From Promethearchaeota archaeon (GTDB lineage: Archaea; Asgardarchaeota; Lokiarchaeia; Sigyniarchaeales; SOKP01), in contig JABCSY010000009.1 of NCBI GenBank assembly GCA_018238625.1, positions 1-64,000 on the forward strand: a stretch of DNA of 64,000 nt, in the 5' to 3' direction. The notes under the pieces were generated by a model. That model was not told the DNA's origin. It did no database searches and saw nothing but the letters and a program-made list of their open reading frames with translations. Positions 52,857 to 62,298 of the stretch are shown here, piece after piece (within the stretch, counting starts at the first letter, position 1; each line of letters begins with the position of its first letter). The position numbers and the translations under genes were made by a program.

Positions 52857-54181
52857 AAAAAATGGATATAGAATTATTTAAAAAATATAAGAAATTGGGT
52901 AGAGGAAATTGGGGAAAAGATCTTGCTTTGTGGAAAATGATGTACTTGGGATTTCTAAATAAAAATAAAGATGAAGAATTTAACCCAGTTTTCGAATTAT
53001 TATATAATATCTTCCTTGAGCTTCCTAAGGCAAGGAAAGAAGGGAAACCTGTTATAATGCATTCATTCAATTATGGTCCTGAATTATTTCACGCAATGAA
53101 CTTAGAACCTCTTATGCAGGAATTATTTTCCGTTGGATTAGCCCCGTTAAATCTTAATGAACCTTATATAGATTTTACCAATCAAATTGGATATGGAGAT
53201 AATCCAACAATCTGTAATGCTCAAAGACCATTGATTGGTTCTTTTATGCAAGGTGTTTCGCCAATTCCTGATTTACTATTCTTTCTTTCAACGCCTTGTA
53301 ACTCTCTTGCCATGACTTATCAAGTTTTTGAACATATAGCCAAAGTCCCTGCATATAGTATAGATGTTCCTTATTGGGCTTATGAACGACAAGATAACGA
53401 ATTTTATGATGAAAATACTGTTGAATATATGGTAAAGCAAGTAAAAGATTTAATATCATGGTTAGAAAAAGAAACAAAGCAGAAGTTAGATCCTGAAAAT
53501 CTCCAAAAAACAATGAAAAATGTTAATCAATCAAGGGAATATATATTAGAGTTTAACGAACTTTTAAAAACGGTTCCTTGCCCAGTGCCAAGCCAATCAG
53601 GTTTTGGGAACTTCCTTTCTATGGTGACTCGTGGTGGCACTGATGATGCTGTCAAAGCTACTAAATGGCTACGTGATTCTGCTTTAGAAAATATTAAAGA
53701 TGGGATAGCAGGTGTACCTGATGAGAAGATTAGAATTGCTTGGCCTTATACTCATGTCTTCTTTGATGCCGACCTTCTCATTTGGTTAGAAGAAACATTC
53801 AAAGCAGTGGTGATTATGGATATACTTGGATACTATCAAGTCCTTCCTCACGATATATCAACAGTAGAGAAATGTTATGAGAGTTTAGCTAAGGGAACGT
53901 TAGACTTTTCAATGGTGGGAACGTGTCGTGGTCCAATTGAGTTTTATATCGATTTTTTATTAAATTATGTAAAAGAATATAAAATAGATTGTGTGATTAT
54001 GCCAATGCAATTTGCGTGTAAACACGCATATGGGATAGCTCGAGTTGCTTCAGAAGTTGTGCGAGAACAAACAGGAATTCCATTTTTAATTTTTGGTTGT
54101 GATCCTTACGATTCGCGAGAAGTAACTTCAGACGCTATAAGAGAGAGGATTTCAGAGTTTATCACACAAGTAGTTTTATAA
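52853..54181 (+). CDS. 2-hydroxyacyl-CoA dehydratase / benzoyl-CoA reductase-family subunit (HgdA/BcrB-like)
   Basis: 442 residues, same superfamily as the preceding gene and overlapping it by 4 bp. The VGTCRGPIEFYIDFLLNYVKEYKIDCVIMPMQFACKHAYG block is typical. Starts with LGRGNWGKDLALWKMM and includes FFLSTPCNSLAMTYQVFEHIA. It is the second half of the heterodimer, probably sharing a FeS cluster. The activator gene follows after 18 bp with a strong SD. Confidence 0.86.
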   Translation: MKKMDIELFKKYKKLGRGNWGKDLALWKMMYLGFLNKNKDEEFNPVFELLYNIFLELPKARKEGKPVIMHSFNYGPELFHAMNLEPLMQELFSVGLAPLNLNEPYIDFTNQIGYGDNPTICNAQRPLIGSFMQGVSPIPDLLFFLSTPCNSLAMTYQVFEHIAKVPAYSIDVPYWAYERQDNEFYDENTVEYMVKQVKDLISWLEKETKQKLDPENLQKTMKNVNQSREYILEFNELLKTVPCPVPSQSGFGNFLSMVTRGGTDDAVKATKWLRDSALENIKDGIAGVPDEKIRIAWPYTHVFFDADLLIWLEETFKAVVIMDILGYYQVLPHDISTVEKCYESLAKGTLDFSMVGTCRGPIEFYIDFLLNYVKEYKIDCVIMPMQFACKHAYGIARVASEVVREQTGIPFLIFGCDPYDSREVTSDAIRERISEFITQVVL

Positions 54182-54188
54182 AGGAGGT
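54181..54188 (+). promoter_or_regulatory. Shine-Dalgarno site of the activator gene
   Basis: AAGGAGGT, 11 bases before the ATG at 54200 and overlapping the end of the previous gene. A strong SD in an operon of otherwise overlapping genes. Confidence 0.7.
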
Positions 54189-54199
54189 TTATTATAGAA

Positions 54200-54973
54200 A
54201 TGTTAGTAGCTGGATGTGATGTTGGTTCATTAACAGGAAAAGCAGTAATATTACAGGATGGTGAAATTTTATGTTATAGTATTGTTCCTACAACACCCAA
54301 GCCTGAAAGAACTGCTCAAAATGCAATGGATGCGGCACTTCAAAAAAAAAACTTATCTTTGAACGATATCGAATTCATTGTAGGGACGGGATATGGTAGG
54401 ATTAAAATTCCTTTTGCCACTTCTCAAATATCAGAATTATCATGTCATGGTAAAGGTGCCCACTCGGTTCTCCCATCAGTTAGAACTATAATTGATGTGG
54501 GAGGTCAGGATTGTAAAGTAATTAAAGTGGATAAGAATGGAAAGATACTAGATTTTGCCATGAATGATAAATGTGCCGCAGGAACGGGAAGATTTTTGGA
54601 AGTAATGGCTAGAACTCTGGAACTCAAGCTTGAAGAGCTCGGTCCAATATCTTTGGAATCAAAGAATCAGGCTAAAATAACTGCTCAATGTAGTGTCTTT
54701 GCTGAAACAGAGGTAGTTAGTCTTATGGCCGATGGTATAGAAGTAGCAGATATAGTTGCTGGGATTCACGATGCTGTAGCCTCTAGAATTATGTCTCTTG
54801 TGTATAGAGTTGGCCTTGAAGAAGATTTGACCATAACTGGAGGTGTAGCAAAGAATATAGGAGTTGTAACCTATCTAGAAAAAAGGCTGGGGGTCACCTC
54901 AAAAAAATTACCAGTTGATCCTCAAATAATAGGAGCGTTAGGAGCTGCTTTAACAGCAAAAGAGCAAAAATAA
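54200..54973 (+). CDS. 2-hydroxyacyl-CoA dehydratase activator ATPase (HgdC/BcrD-like)
   Basis: 257 residues of the BadF/HgdC ASKHA ATPase family. ATP motifs: GCDVGSLTGKAV, IDVGGQDCKVI and ITGGVAKNIGVV. The bridging [4Fe-4S] cysteines are in DKCAAGTGRF and QCSVFAETE. It drives electron transfer to the dehydratase or reductase using ATP. Only one activator gene is present, so a homodimer as in HgdC is likely; benzoyl-CoA reductases usually have two (BcrA, BcrD). That favours the dehydratase reading. Confidence 0.9.
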   Translation: MLVAGCDVGSLTGKAVILQDGEILCYSIVPTTPKPERTAQNAMDAALQKKNLSLNDIEFIVGTGYGRIKIPFATSQISELSCHGKGAHSVLPSVRTIIDVGGQDCKVIKVDKNGKILDFAMNDKCAAGTGRFLEVMARTLELKLEELGPISLESKNQAKITAQCSVFAETEVVSLMADGIEVADIVAGIHDAVASRIMSLVYRVGLEEDLTITGGVAKNIGVVTYLEKRLGVTSKKLPVDPQIIGALGAALTAKEQK

Positions 54974-55008
54974 AAAAAATATTTTAAGAAAAAATCTTTA
55001 ATTCTATT

Positions 55009-56250
55009 TCATTTAATCGTTTTCTCTATTAGCTGAGAAATATCATATGCCTTGATTTCGTCATTTTTAATATTAGATTTGAATTGATTTAGACAAAATG
55101 GGCAAGATGAGACTATTGCTGACGCATTGGTATCTTTAGCTTCTTCAATACGTTCGCGAGCAGCGAATTCTGACAAATCTTTAAATGCAGCTCTCACTCC
55201 ACCGCCAGAGCCACAACACCACGCGTTATGTTTATTTCGATTCATTTCAACGAGTTCAATCCCAGGAATTTCTTCTAAAACAGCTCTGGGTTCTTTATAC
55301 ATTCCCATGTGGCGCCCAATATGACAAGGATCATGATACGTAATTTTCATGTTAACTTCGTTCTTGAAATTCAAATCTCCACTTTTAATCATGTTTAATA
55401 AAAATTCTGGTAAATGCATCACCTTTATTCCATGCTTTAATCCGAATTTTTTAGGGTAAATGTCTTTTAACGCTCTATAACAGCCCGCACAGGAAGTTAT
55501 TATCTTTTCTATCCCCGAATCCTTAAACATCTTAACGTTATCTTCTGCTATTTTTCTTGCATAATCCACTTGGCCCGTCATATATACGGGAGAACCACAA
55601 CAACTTTCGTTTTCAAGAATCTTAAACTCAATACCAAGCGTATTCAATATTCTAACGGTAGAAATAGCAATTTCTTTTTCTCGATAACTCGATGTACAGC
55701 CAACAAAGTATGCTAATTTTGCGTTTGGAGATTGGAAAGCATCTGAAGGAAACCAATCTAATCGACTTTCATTTTTTTCTCCATAGGGGTTATGAAGCTC
55801 TTCTACATATTTCGTGTACTGTTTTTGTTCGGGCATTGGACCAAATCCAGCGCGAACGGCTTCTTCTCTCATCGCCATTAACCATTCACCAGCATAAGTG
55901 TGAAGCTCTGGTATTTGGCATTGCTGGGTACACGCTAAACATAAAGAACATTCGTAAAAAATTCGAGCTAGATTATCAGTCCATTTAAGTTTATTTGACA
56001 TTAAACCCCAGCTAAGAAGATTCTTCCCACCCAAATAATATGCTTCAAACTGCCCAAATTCACCTGAGGGACACACACGAGCCCAATTGACATCCTGAAA
56101 AACAGTTCTACAGGTTCCACATTTCCCACATTGGTATACTATATCTTTATAATGTTCAATCTCTTTGTGTCTATCTATCGTGTGTTCTTCTTGTTTCATA
56201 TCTATTTTTTCTATACCCGTACCTCTTATATATCTAACTTTTTTTGCCAT
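55009..56250 (-). CDS. HdrD/GlpC-like iron-sulfur protein (CCG domains)
   Basis: 413 residues. Two cysteine-rich N-terminal clusters (CGKCGTCRTVFQDVNWARVCP, CSLCLACTQQCQIP), then two CCG domains: YFVGCTSSYR, ESCCGSPVY, CAGCYRAL, and DPCHIGRH, WCCGSGGG and CPFCLNQF. These serve as electron acceptors for a flavin subunit, as in glycolate or lactate oxidase. The first cluster lacks the usual spacing. It begins 1 bp after the stop of the FAD gene (56252-57673), so they are co-translated. Electrons may go on to ferredoxin or a disulfide. Confidence 0.87.
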   Translation of the reverse strand: MAKKVRYIRGTGIEKIDMKQEEHTIDRHKEIEHYKDIVYQCGKCGTCRTVFQDVNWARVCPSGEFGQFEAYYLGGKNLLSWGLMSNKLKWTDNLARIFYECSLCLACTQQCQIPELHTYAGEWLMAMREEAVRAGFGPMPEQKQYTKYVEELHNPYGEKNESRLDWFPSDAFQSPNAKLAYFVGCTSSYREKEIAISTVRILNTLGIEFKILENESCCGSPVYMTGQVDYARKIAEDNVKMFKDSGIEKIITSCAGCYRALKDIYPKKFGLKHGIKVMHLPEFLLNMIKSGDLNFKNEVNMKITYHDPCHIGRHMGMYKEPRAVLEEIPGIELVEMNRNKHNAWCCGSGGGVRAAFKDLSEFAARERIEEAKDTNASAIVSSCPFCLNQFKSNIKNDEIKAYDISQLIEKTIK

Positions 56251-56251
56251 A

Positions 56252-57673
56252 CTAACTACCCCAACCGTGTCCTGGATTCATTATCATATTTGGATCCAAA
56301 AGCTTTTTTATTTTTCTAATCAACTCGTTAGTAGCGGGTAAGGTTTTTTCCTCATACACCTCATGAGCCCAAGGTGGAGCCTTATACATTACAACGCCAT
56401 CAATTGATTGAACTTCTTCATGGATTTCCTTTAATACTTGTCGAGCAGACTCAATTTCCTTGGGATCGTCTTTATTAAAATTTATGTTAGTTCGAGCCAC
56501 ACAATAATGACCACCAAATAAAATTCGGGAGTAAAATTGTGGGGTGTGCCCGTATTTTAGAGCTATTTCTCTCGCTAGAGCGTAAAAATTCGCGATGTCT
56601 CGAGTTGAACAATAACTTCCAATCCATTGACCCCCACCGCCCCTAGAGAAATTCCAGCAGCCAAATAATTGAATTGGCATTGCATCGAGAAGTTCTGTGT
56701 CAATTCCTTGGGGTTCAATAAGACCACCTTCTTTGAAGATGGCTTCAATTGCTTCGCATTGAGCTTCATGTTGTTTTTGGGTATATGCCTGTGTGGTAAT
56801 TATTCCTGCGAAATCGGGTAATCTTTTTTCTAAGGGATCTATAGGAATCTTTTTTGCATTTGCAGCTAATGTCGATTGAAGCCACCCATAGTTTTGAATT
56901 ACAAGATCACATATACCTAACCCTACTTTCGAAAGCTTAAGCATAACTGGGACGCCAACATCCATAGTCCTCCCAACCGTAATATAATTCCTTCGATATG
57001 GTAGTTTTGGCCAGAGTTTTATGGCTGCTTTAGTCACGATTCCTGTAGATCCTTCCCAACCAATGAACAGACCTGCTAAATCGGGTAACGGTTGTCTTCC
57101 GTACCAGTAATCAGAAAGACAACAAGAACCTATTTTCACTAATTCACCCGAGCCTAAGACTACTTCTAAGCCATTGATGAATTCTGCTCCAGTTCCACCA
57201 AGCATTCCCAAATCAAACATACCATAACATAAGCAAGAAGCTACTACTCCAGTTCCGGGTGGCGACCAAGTTACGCCCGCTCTTAAATCAGTATTGTGTT
57301 TTTGAAGGTAACCCTGTAAATCGGCCCATGTTGTTCCGCCTTCGACTAAAGCATACATATCATCTTCATTCACTTCAATTATTCGATTAAGCCTCCTCAA
57401 GTCAACGACGATTCCTCCCTTCATTGGTGTAGCAGTAGAACCAAAGTTGATCCCCGAAACCCAAGGTATAATTGGAGTTTTGTGCTTATTTGCAATTTTA
57501 ACGATTTCTTGGACTTCTTCCGCGGAATTTGGCATTATTACAATATCACATATTCCTTCTGGTTCAGCCGTGATGAAATCATAGTGGTAGAGAAACGTTA
57601 TTTCAGGTTGATCTGAGACGTATTTTTCTCCAACAACTTTTCCTAATTCATTAACTATTTCGCTATCAATCAT
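56252..57673 (-). CDS. GlcD-type FAD-linked 2-hydroxyacid dehydrogenase
   Basis: About 473 residues. The N-terminal PCMH-type FAD domain shows PNSAEEVQEIVKIANKHKTPIIPWVSGINFGSTATP and GTGVVASCLCYGM. The C-terminal half ends with PNMIMNPGHGWGS, like D-lactate or glycolate dehydrogenases. I chose the ATG at 57673, preceded by GGGTGA. It should oxidise a D-2-hydroxyacid (or alkyl ether glycerol-like substrate) and pass electrons to its FeS partner. The locus converges on the 2-hydroxyacyl-CoA dehydratase operon. Confidence 0.85.
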   Translation of the reverse strand: MIDSEIVNELGKVVGEKYVSDQPEITFLYHYDFITAEPEGICDIVIMPNSAEEVQEIVKIANKHKTPIIPWVSGINFGSTATPMKGGIVVDLRRLNRIIEVNEDDMYALVEGGTTWADLQGYLQKHNTDLRAGVTWSPPGTGVVASCLCYGMFDLGMLGGTGAEFINGLEVVLGSGELVKIGSCCLSDYWYGRQPLPDLAGLFIGWEGSTGIVTKAAIKLWPKLPYRRNYITVGRTMDVGVPVMLKLSKVGLGICDLVIQNYGWLQSTLAANAKKIPIDPLEKRLPDFAGIITTQAYTQKQHEAQCEAIEAIFKEGGLIEPQGIDTELLDAMPIQLFGCWNFSRGGGGQWIGSYCSTRDIANFYALAREIALKYGHTPQFYSRILFGGHYCVARTNINFNKDDPKEIESARQVLKEIHEEVQSIDGVVMYKAPPWAHEVYEEKTLPATNELIRKIKKLLDPNMIMNPGHGWGS

Positions 57674-57800
57674 AATTAATTCACCCATTAAATATTATTA
57701 ATTCATTACCATTAATTATACTAATTTTAGAGAATTTAATTTTTATTTAACCTAATTATTATTTAAATATATAGAAATATGTATAGAAATCTCGTCAGTA

Positions 57801-58907
57801 ATGAGAAAAAAGATTAAAGTATTTGGTGCTGCTGTTGATGCGAGCGACTTCCCTCTTAGCATTCAGATGAAGCTTACCTACTTAAATCAATTAGCTCAAA
57901 ATTTTGGGCAAAAAAATAAGTCAAATTTCATAGATCCATATGAAGCTTTTCTTATGCATTCTAGTATTTTAACAGAGCAAAAATTCCTAAAGATTGGTAA
58001 ATTTTCTATTGACTCTTGGCTAACACCTAAACCAAAACTGGAGGACTTCCATCTAATAAATCAATTTAATTTCTCAAATTTTACAAATGATGGCTTATTA
58101 AAACCAATTTCAGATAATCTTAAGAGATATATAAACATTAATGTATTACCAGACATCCCCTTAATGATTGGAGTCGATCATTCGTTAACGGGAGGGGTTT
58201 TAACTGCTCTTTCTAAGGAATATGGACCTGAAAATCTATTAGTCTTAATTTTTGACGCTCATTTTGATGGGTTACCAGCGAATATATCAGTCGATATCGC
58301 AAAATATACAAAAGATCATCCCAATGAAGTAAATCCTTTAGTACTTGAATATAATTATTCACAAATGGAAGGTATTGAGATTAAAAATACTTACACTTGT
58401 GCTTCGTTTTTAAATAATTTGATAAATGCTAAAATCATAAAACCTGAAAATTTGATAATTTTTGGATGTCAAGATTATCCAGATGAAAAATATCGAGCTT
58501 TAAATGATCCAAGAATCGTAGAATTTGTTGAGTTTTACGATAAAATGGAAAGAAATGGTGTTAAATTCATACCCAAAGCAGAAACCTCACAAATGCTTGG
58601 TAAATTAAATCAAATCCTAAAGGATACAGTGAAATCAAATTTTTATCTGTCCTTTGACGTAGATGTTGGTGCCTTAAAAGAAATTATTGCTTGCCGATTT
58701 AGAAATGCTATAGGACTTGATCAATCAACTATCATAAGTGCTGCTAAAATTGTTAACAACATAATAAAATCAGCAGATAATAAGCTAGTCGGTCTTGATG
58801 TGATGGAAATTGAAACTTTTTTACTAAATAAGGTTTTTCCTAAGTCAGGTAGGGAAGATCTAACAATTGAAGTGGTGGATAATTTTCTTAGAACTTTTTT
58901 TTACTAA
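57801..58907 (+). CDS. ureohydrolase (arginase/agmatinase)-superfamily protein
   Basis: 368 residues. The metal-binding motifs are GVDHSLTGG (instead of GGDHS), FDAHFDG and SFDVDVGAL, all with the expected His and Asp residues. It is longer than usual and divergent. The C-terminal KLVGLDVMEIE block is also typical. The substrate could be a guanidino compound; arginine or agmatine cannot be assumed. Monocistronic. Confidence 0.75.
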   Translation: MRKKIKVFGAAVDASDFPLSIQMKLTYLNQLAQNFGQKNKSNFIDPYEAFLMHSSILTEQKFLKIGKFSIDSWLTPKPKLEDFHLINQFNFSNFTNDGLLKPISDNLKRYININVLPDIPLMIGVDHSLTGGVLTALSKEYGPENLLVLIFDAHFDGLPANISVDIAKYTKDHPNEVNPLVLEYNYSQMEGIEIKNTYTCASFLNNLINAKIIKPENLIIFGCQDYPDEKYRALNDPRIVEFVEFYDKMERNGVKFIPKAETSQMLGKLNQILKDTVKSNFYLSFDVDVGALKEIIACRFRNAIGLDQSTIISAAKIVNNIIKSADNKLVGLDVMEIETFLLNKVFPKSGREDLTIEVVDNFLRTFFY

Positions 58908-58947
58908 ATCTTAGAAATTAAAAAAAAAATAAGAATTATTTTGATAA

Positions 58948-59346
58948 CTATTTCTTTTCTTCTCTTAGATAGAAAAAGGTATTGAAGACTACTAATACTA
59001 TCATTACGATGGTGTCTAACCAATGAAAGACGAGATTAGTTGCTGAGCGAGTTACATACATATTAGAGGTAAGATTGACAAGGGCCATTATAATAAGACC
59101 TATAATCGCATATAGGAAAAACAATTTGATATAATCCCAATCTCCCTTAATTATTCCAAGCAAAACTGGAATTCCCATAGCGATTAAGACTCCACCAAAA
59201 AGACGCCAAAAGTGAGGGTCAAAATAAGGTGCCTCATTAAGAGTATAAATAGCTTCTGGAAGAAACAAATACATTATTCCGTAGACAACTGCGACGATCA
59301 TGTTAATGATTAACACAATTTTCATTTCTTTTGAGAATTCTGCCAT
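58948..59346 (-). CDS. four-TM membrane protein
   Basis: 132 residues with four hydrophobic segments (near 10-30, 45-64, 72-95 and 106-125). No signature. It is like small DUF4345-type proteins but not clearly. Monocistronic. Confidence 0.6.
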   Translation of the reverse strand: MAEFSKEMKIVLIINMIVAVVYGIMYLFLPEAIYTLNEAPYFDPHFWRLFGGVLIAMGIPVLLGIIKGDWDYIKLFFLYAIIGLIIMALVNLTSNMYVTRSATNLVFHWLDTIVMIVLVVFNTFFYLREEKK

Positions 59347-59455
59347 GATTTATATACCTTGAATTTAGTTTTATAAAAAAATTATGAAAAATTATAATGA
59401 ATAATATGTTAAATGCATATAAAAGTTTTTACAAAAATGTAAATCAAATTCTTTT

Positions 59456-60001
59456 CTATTCCCGAATATAGTATTCCCAACCGGGTTTCCAAGAGTTTGT
59501 TAGCCTCCAATCTTCAGCAATCGCTTGCCTCCATGTTTTACTTTTTAAAATTACATCTAACGCTAATTGAGGAGCATGATGAGCAACGATAGCGACATGT
59601 TTTCCAGAATATTTTCTCCTTATGGAATTTAAAAACTTAGAAATCCTAGTTTCAACATCCTTATAACTTTCCCCATTAGGGAATGGTTTTTTAATGTATT
59701 CAATCAAATTGGATCGAAATTCAGAAATAGGTTTATTTGTGAAATCACCAAGATCAGCTTCTCTTAATCGTTTATCTTGAATTATTTGAAATTTACTGCC
59801 AAATGCGAGATTAGCTGTATCAACAGCTCTCTTTAAATCAGAAGTAAATATTGCATCGAATTTTTTATTTGATACTATGTTTCCTAGCTCAATTGATTGC
59901 TTTATTCCTAAATTTGATAATTCACCAGGTAACCAACCAGCAGCTATTCCCATCTCATTTTGTGTCGTTGTACCGTGAACAAAATAAGTTATTTTTATCA
60001 T
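59456..60001 (-). CDS. divergent histidine-phosphatase family protein
   Basis: 181 residues of the phosphoglycerate-mutase-like family. The catalytic RHG motif appears as VHGTT, so the first Arg is Val. TSDLKRAVDTA and LREADLGDF are typical, and the second His is in IVAHHAPQLAL. The chain is somewhat short. The Arg loss could change or abolish the activity. It is 4 bp after AlaX and probably in one operon. A relic of its C-terminus lies at 47119. Confidence 0.8.
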   Translation of the reverse strand: MIKITYFVHGTTTQNEMGIAAGWLPGELSNLGIKQSIELGNIVSNKKFDAIFTSDLKRAVDTANLAFGSKFQIIQDKRLREADLGDFTNKPISEFRSNLIEYIKKPFPNGESYKDVETRISKFLNSIRRKYSGKHVAIVAHHAPQLALDVILKSKTWRQAIAEDWRLTNSWKPGWEYYIRE

Positions 60002-60005
60002 TTTC

Positions 60006-60713
60006 TTACTTTAGAACAAAATACAATCTCCTGTTGTTCTTTCCTTTATTAACAGTTTTAAGGATTTCAATCTTACCTATTTCATTCAAATTTTTAACGT
60101 GCGTTCCACCATCTACTTGTTCGTCTATATCTCCAATTTTAATAATACGAAATTCCTTAATGTTTTTCGGTAATCCTATTGCTAATCTGGCCAGTTCTGG
60201 TTTTTGTAAAACTTCTTCTCGAGACATATAACCTATTGTAACAGGTAGATTTTTTTGGATAATACCATTTGCTTCATTAACATAAGTATGTAATTTCTCA
60301 GGAGAATAATCTTCCATTGAGAAATCCATTCTTGCTTTATCTAATTCAATCTGATTGCCCGTGATTTTAGCTTTCGCTCTTCGGAATAGTAAGTTTGAGA
60401 CGAGATGACAAGCAGTATGGTAACGCATATAGGTATATCGCCTCTCCCAATCGATTTCGCATGAAACTGTATCTCCTTCTTTTAATCCCGGTTTTTCTAC
60501 TTCGTGGCTAATTTCCCCAGAAAATTTGCCTACATAAACAACCTTGAATTTTTCACCGTCTTTAATTATAAAACCCTCGTCCCAAGGTTGACCGCCTCCT
60601 TTAGGGTAGAAGGCTGTTTTATCAAGGACAATATATTTATCATCTTTCACAGAAACAACTTTAGCGTTCCAATTCCTTAAATAGGAATCTTTCATGTATA
60701 ATGCTTCCGTCAT
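60006..60713 (-). CDS. alaX: AlaX-type alanyl-tRNA editing protein
   Basis: About 235 residues. GGGQPWDEG is the catalytic-domain signature, RYHTACHLVS and DGGTHVKNL give the zinc-binding His residues. It hydrolyses Ser-tRNA(Ala) or Gly-tRNA(Ala). I chose the ATG at 60713 (MTEALYMKDSYL), where AlaX-M proteins usually begin; an in-frame ATG at 60767 would add 18 residues. It shares the operon with the phosphatase gene. Confidence 0.88.
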   Translation of the reverse strand: MTEALYMKDSYLRNWNAKVVSVKDDKYIVLDKTAFYPKGGGQPWDEGFIIKDGEKFKVVYVGKFSGEISHEVEKPGLKEGDTVSCEIDWERRYTYMRYHTACHLVSNLLFRRAKAKITGNQIELDKARMDFSMEDYSPEKLHTYVNEANGIIQKNLPVTIGYMSREEVLQKPELARLAIGLPKNIKEFRIIKIGDIDEQVDGGTHVKNLNEIGKIEILKTVNKGKNNRRLYFVLK

Positions 60714-60839
60714 AGAGTATAAGAAAGTAGTTATGCTTATAATTTTATTCTTATGGTTTTCTGACAATATCCAAAATCTCTAAAATTCAAATAGTTCTTA
60801 AATATAACTAACAGAAATGTCAAATCGATGGAAATTTTA

Positions 60840-60992
60840 TTAATCTTTCTCATAAAGTTCTCCTGGTTTCGCACCACAGAAAGCTTCGAGTTTCATAAAT
60901 TTCATTTCTTTCGAGCAATTGGGGCAGAAATATTTGCCAGGTTCTTTATCAGAAAACGAGTAACCACATTCTTTACAAACTACTGTGTTCAT
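60840..60992 (-). CDS. 50-residue zinc-ribbon protein
   Basis: A short minus-strand gene: MNTVVCKECGYSF, then FCPNCSKEMKF, an additional Cys and an acidic end. The CxxC-x13-CxxC pattern is a rubredoxin-like zinc ribbon. It has a proper ATG and stop. Role unknown; zinc-ribbon proteins of this size often bind nucleic acids or partner proteins. Confidence 0.7.
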   Translation of the reverse strand: MNTVVCKECGYSFSDKEPGKYFCPNCSKEMKFMKLEAFCGAKPGELYEKD

Positions 60993-61230
60993 AGTATTTT
61001 CATCACGAATAAACTTTTAAAATGTTCTTATTATAAAATAGAAATCAGATAAGCCTTATTTAAACAAAAGAAAAGACTAATTTGTTTTATTTTAATATTT
61101 TAAAAAAAGATGAAGTATTATCATATTATCACTCAAATTTAATATCCCAATAAAAGAATTTATTATATGAAAGAGAAATACTTTTAGGAGATTTTAAAAG
61201 AATTATTATTTAAACTTAGTTGATGAACCT

Positions 61231-62202
61231 ATGCTTTATTTTTTATTTCTTTATCAAATAGAATCAGGAGAATTACTTTATGAGAAAGAGTTTCAAACAG
61301 ATATTGATTCTCATATGGACCTATTTGGCTCTTTTTTTTCTGCATTAAAATTATTTGTTTCTAAAATGGTAAATGATGGTGTAAAGGATTTACAAACAAT
61401 TGGATTAGGAAAATTAATGGCTTCTGTAATTAGGATACTAGAAGCCAACATTGACTTGGTGATAATCGCAGAAAAAGATGATAAAAAAGAAATTCAAAAG
61501 TTAAGTTCAAAACTTAAAAGTATCGTTTTAAATTATAAAGAGATATTCTTAGCGAGCGCCGTTAAAGCGGAAGATTTCGAAAAATTTGATAAGGAAATTA
61601 ATAATATCATACTTTCTCATCGAAAAATATTAGATCCTAATGTATTAATTGAAAAACAGAAAGATTTTTTAAAATCAATATGGGATCAGAGAGGAAAGAT
61701 ATCGGATCAACTAAGAGAAGAACGAAAAGACTTAGAAAACGAGAGAACAATTATCATTAATAAACTTCTAACAGAAAACAATGTTTTAGAAAAACTTACT
61801 TTATGCAAACTAATACTAGAGATCTCAGATAAGCTTGAGGACGAACAATTCTTTTTAGAGTACCAAAAAAAGGCTAAAATTATAGCTAAAGAAATTAATG
61901 ACCAGAAAATACGATTAAAATATTATCTAACCCGAGCCAAGGAATCGTTAAAAGTAGCCTTAGAAACATTCGGAGAAATGACGCTAAGAGAGGGTGATTT
62001 TAAAGAAGTTTACTCGAATCTGTACTCTTTTAGTTCAAAATTAAAGAATTTTGCTTCCGTAGAAGTCTACGAGAAATACTACCATTTAGCGAGCAAATTA
62101 ATTAACAGAAAAGAGATCTCTTCTGAAGAGTTTTCATTGGTAGTTTATGAGATAAACTATATGGACGAAAATATTGAATCTTATTTTGAACCGTTACCCT
62201 AA
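61231..62202 (+). CDS. possible longin-like-domain protein with coiled coil
   Basis: 323 residues. The first 100 (LYQIESGELLYEKEFQ, SFFSALKLFVSKM, then DLVIIAEKDDKKEIQKLSSKL) have the strand-helix pattern of longin/roadblock domains. The rest is helical and charged (REERKDLENERTIIINKLL). Asgard archaea have many longin and roadblock proteins linked to small GTPases. Without a profile search this stays an inference. No membrane segment. It is followed by a gene-poor stretch. Confidence 0.6.
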   Translation: MLYFLFLYQIESGELLYEKEFQTDIDSHMDLFGSFFSALKLFVSKMVNDGVKDLQTIGLGKLMASVIRILEANIDLVIIAEKDDKKEIQKLSSKLKSIVLNYKEIFLASAVKAEDFEKFDKEINNIILSHRKILDPNVLIEKQKDFLKSIWDQRGKISDQLREERKDLENERTIIINKLLTENNVLEKLTLCKLILEISDKLEDEQFFLEYQKKAKIIAKEINDQKIRLKYYLTRAKESLKVALETFGEMTLREGDFKEVYSNLYSFSSKLKNFASVEVYEKYYHLASKLINRKEISSEEFSLVVYEINYMDENIESYFEPLP

Positions 62203-62298
62203 GACCCTAGCGAGGGTTGGTCAACACACATCTAATATTTTTATGTATGTCTCATTCCTAAAAGGGTATATTATATACTTTTAAACGAAATCTATTTA

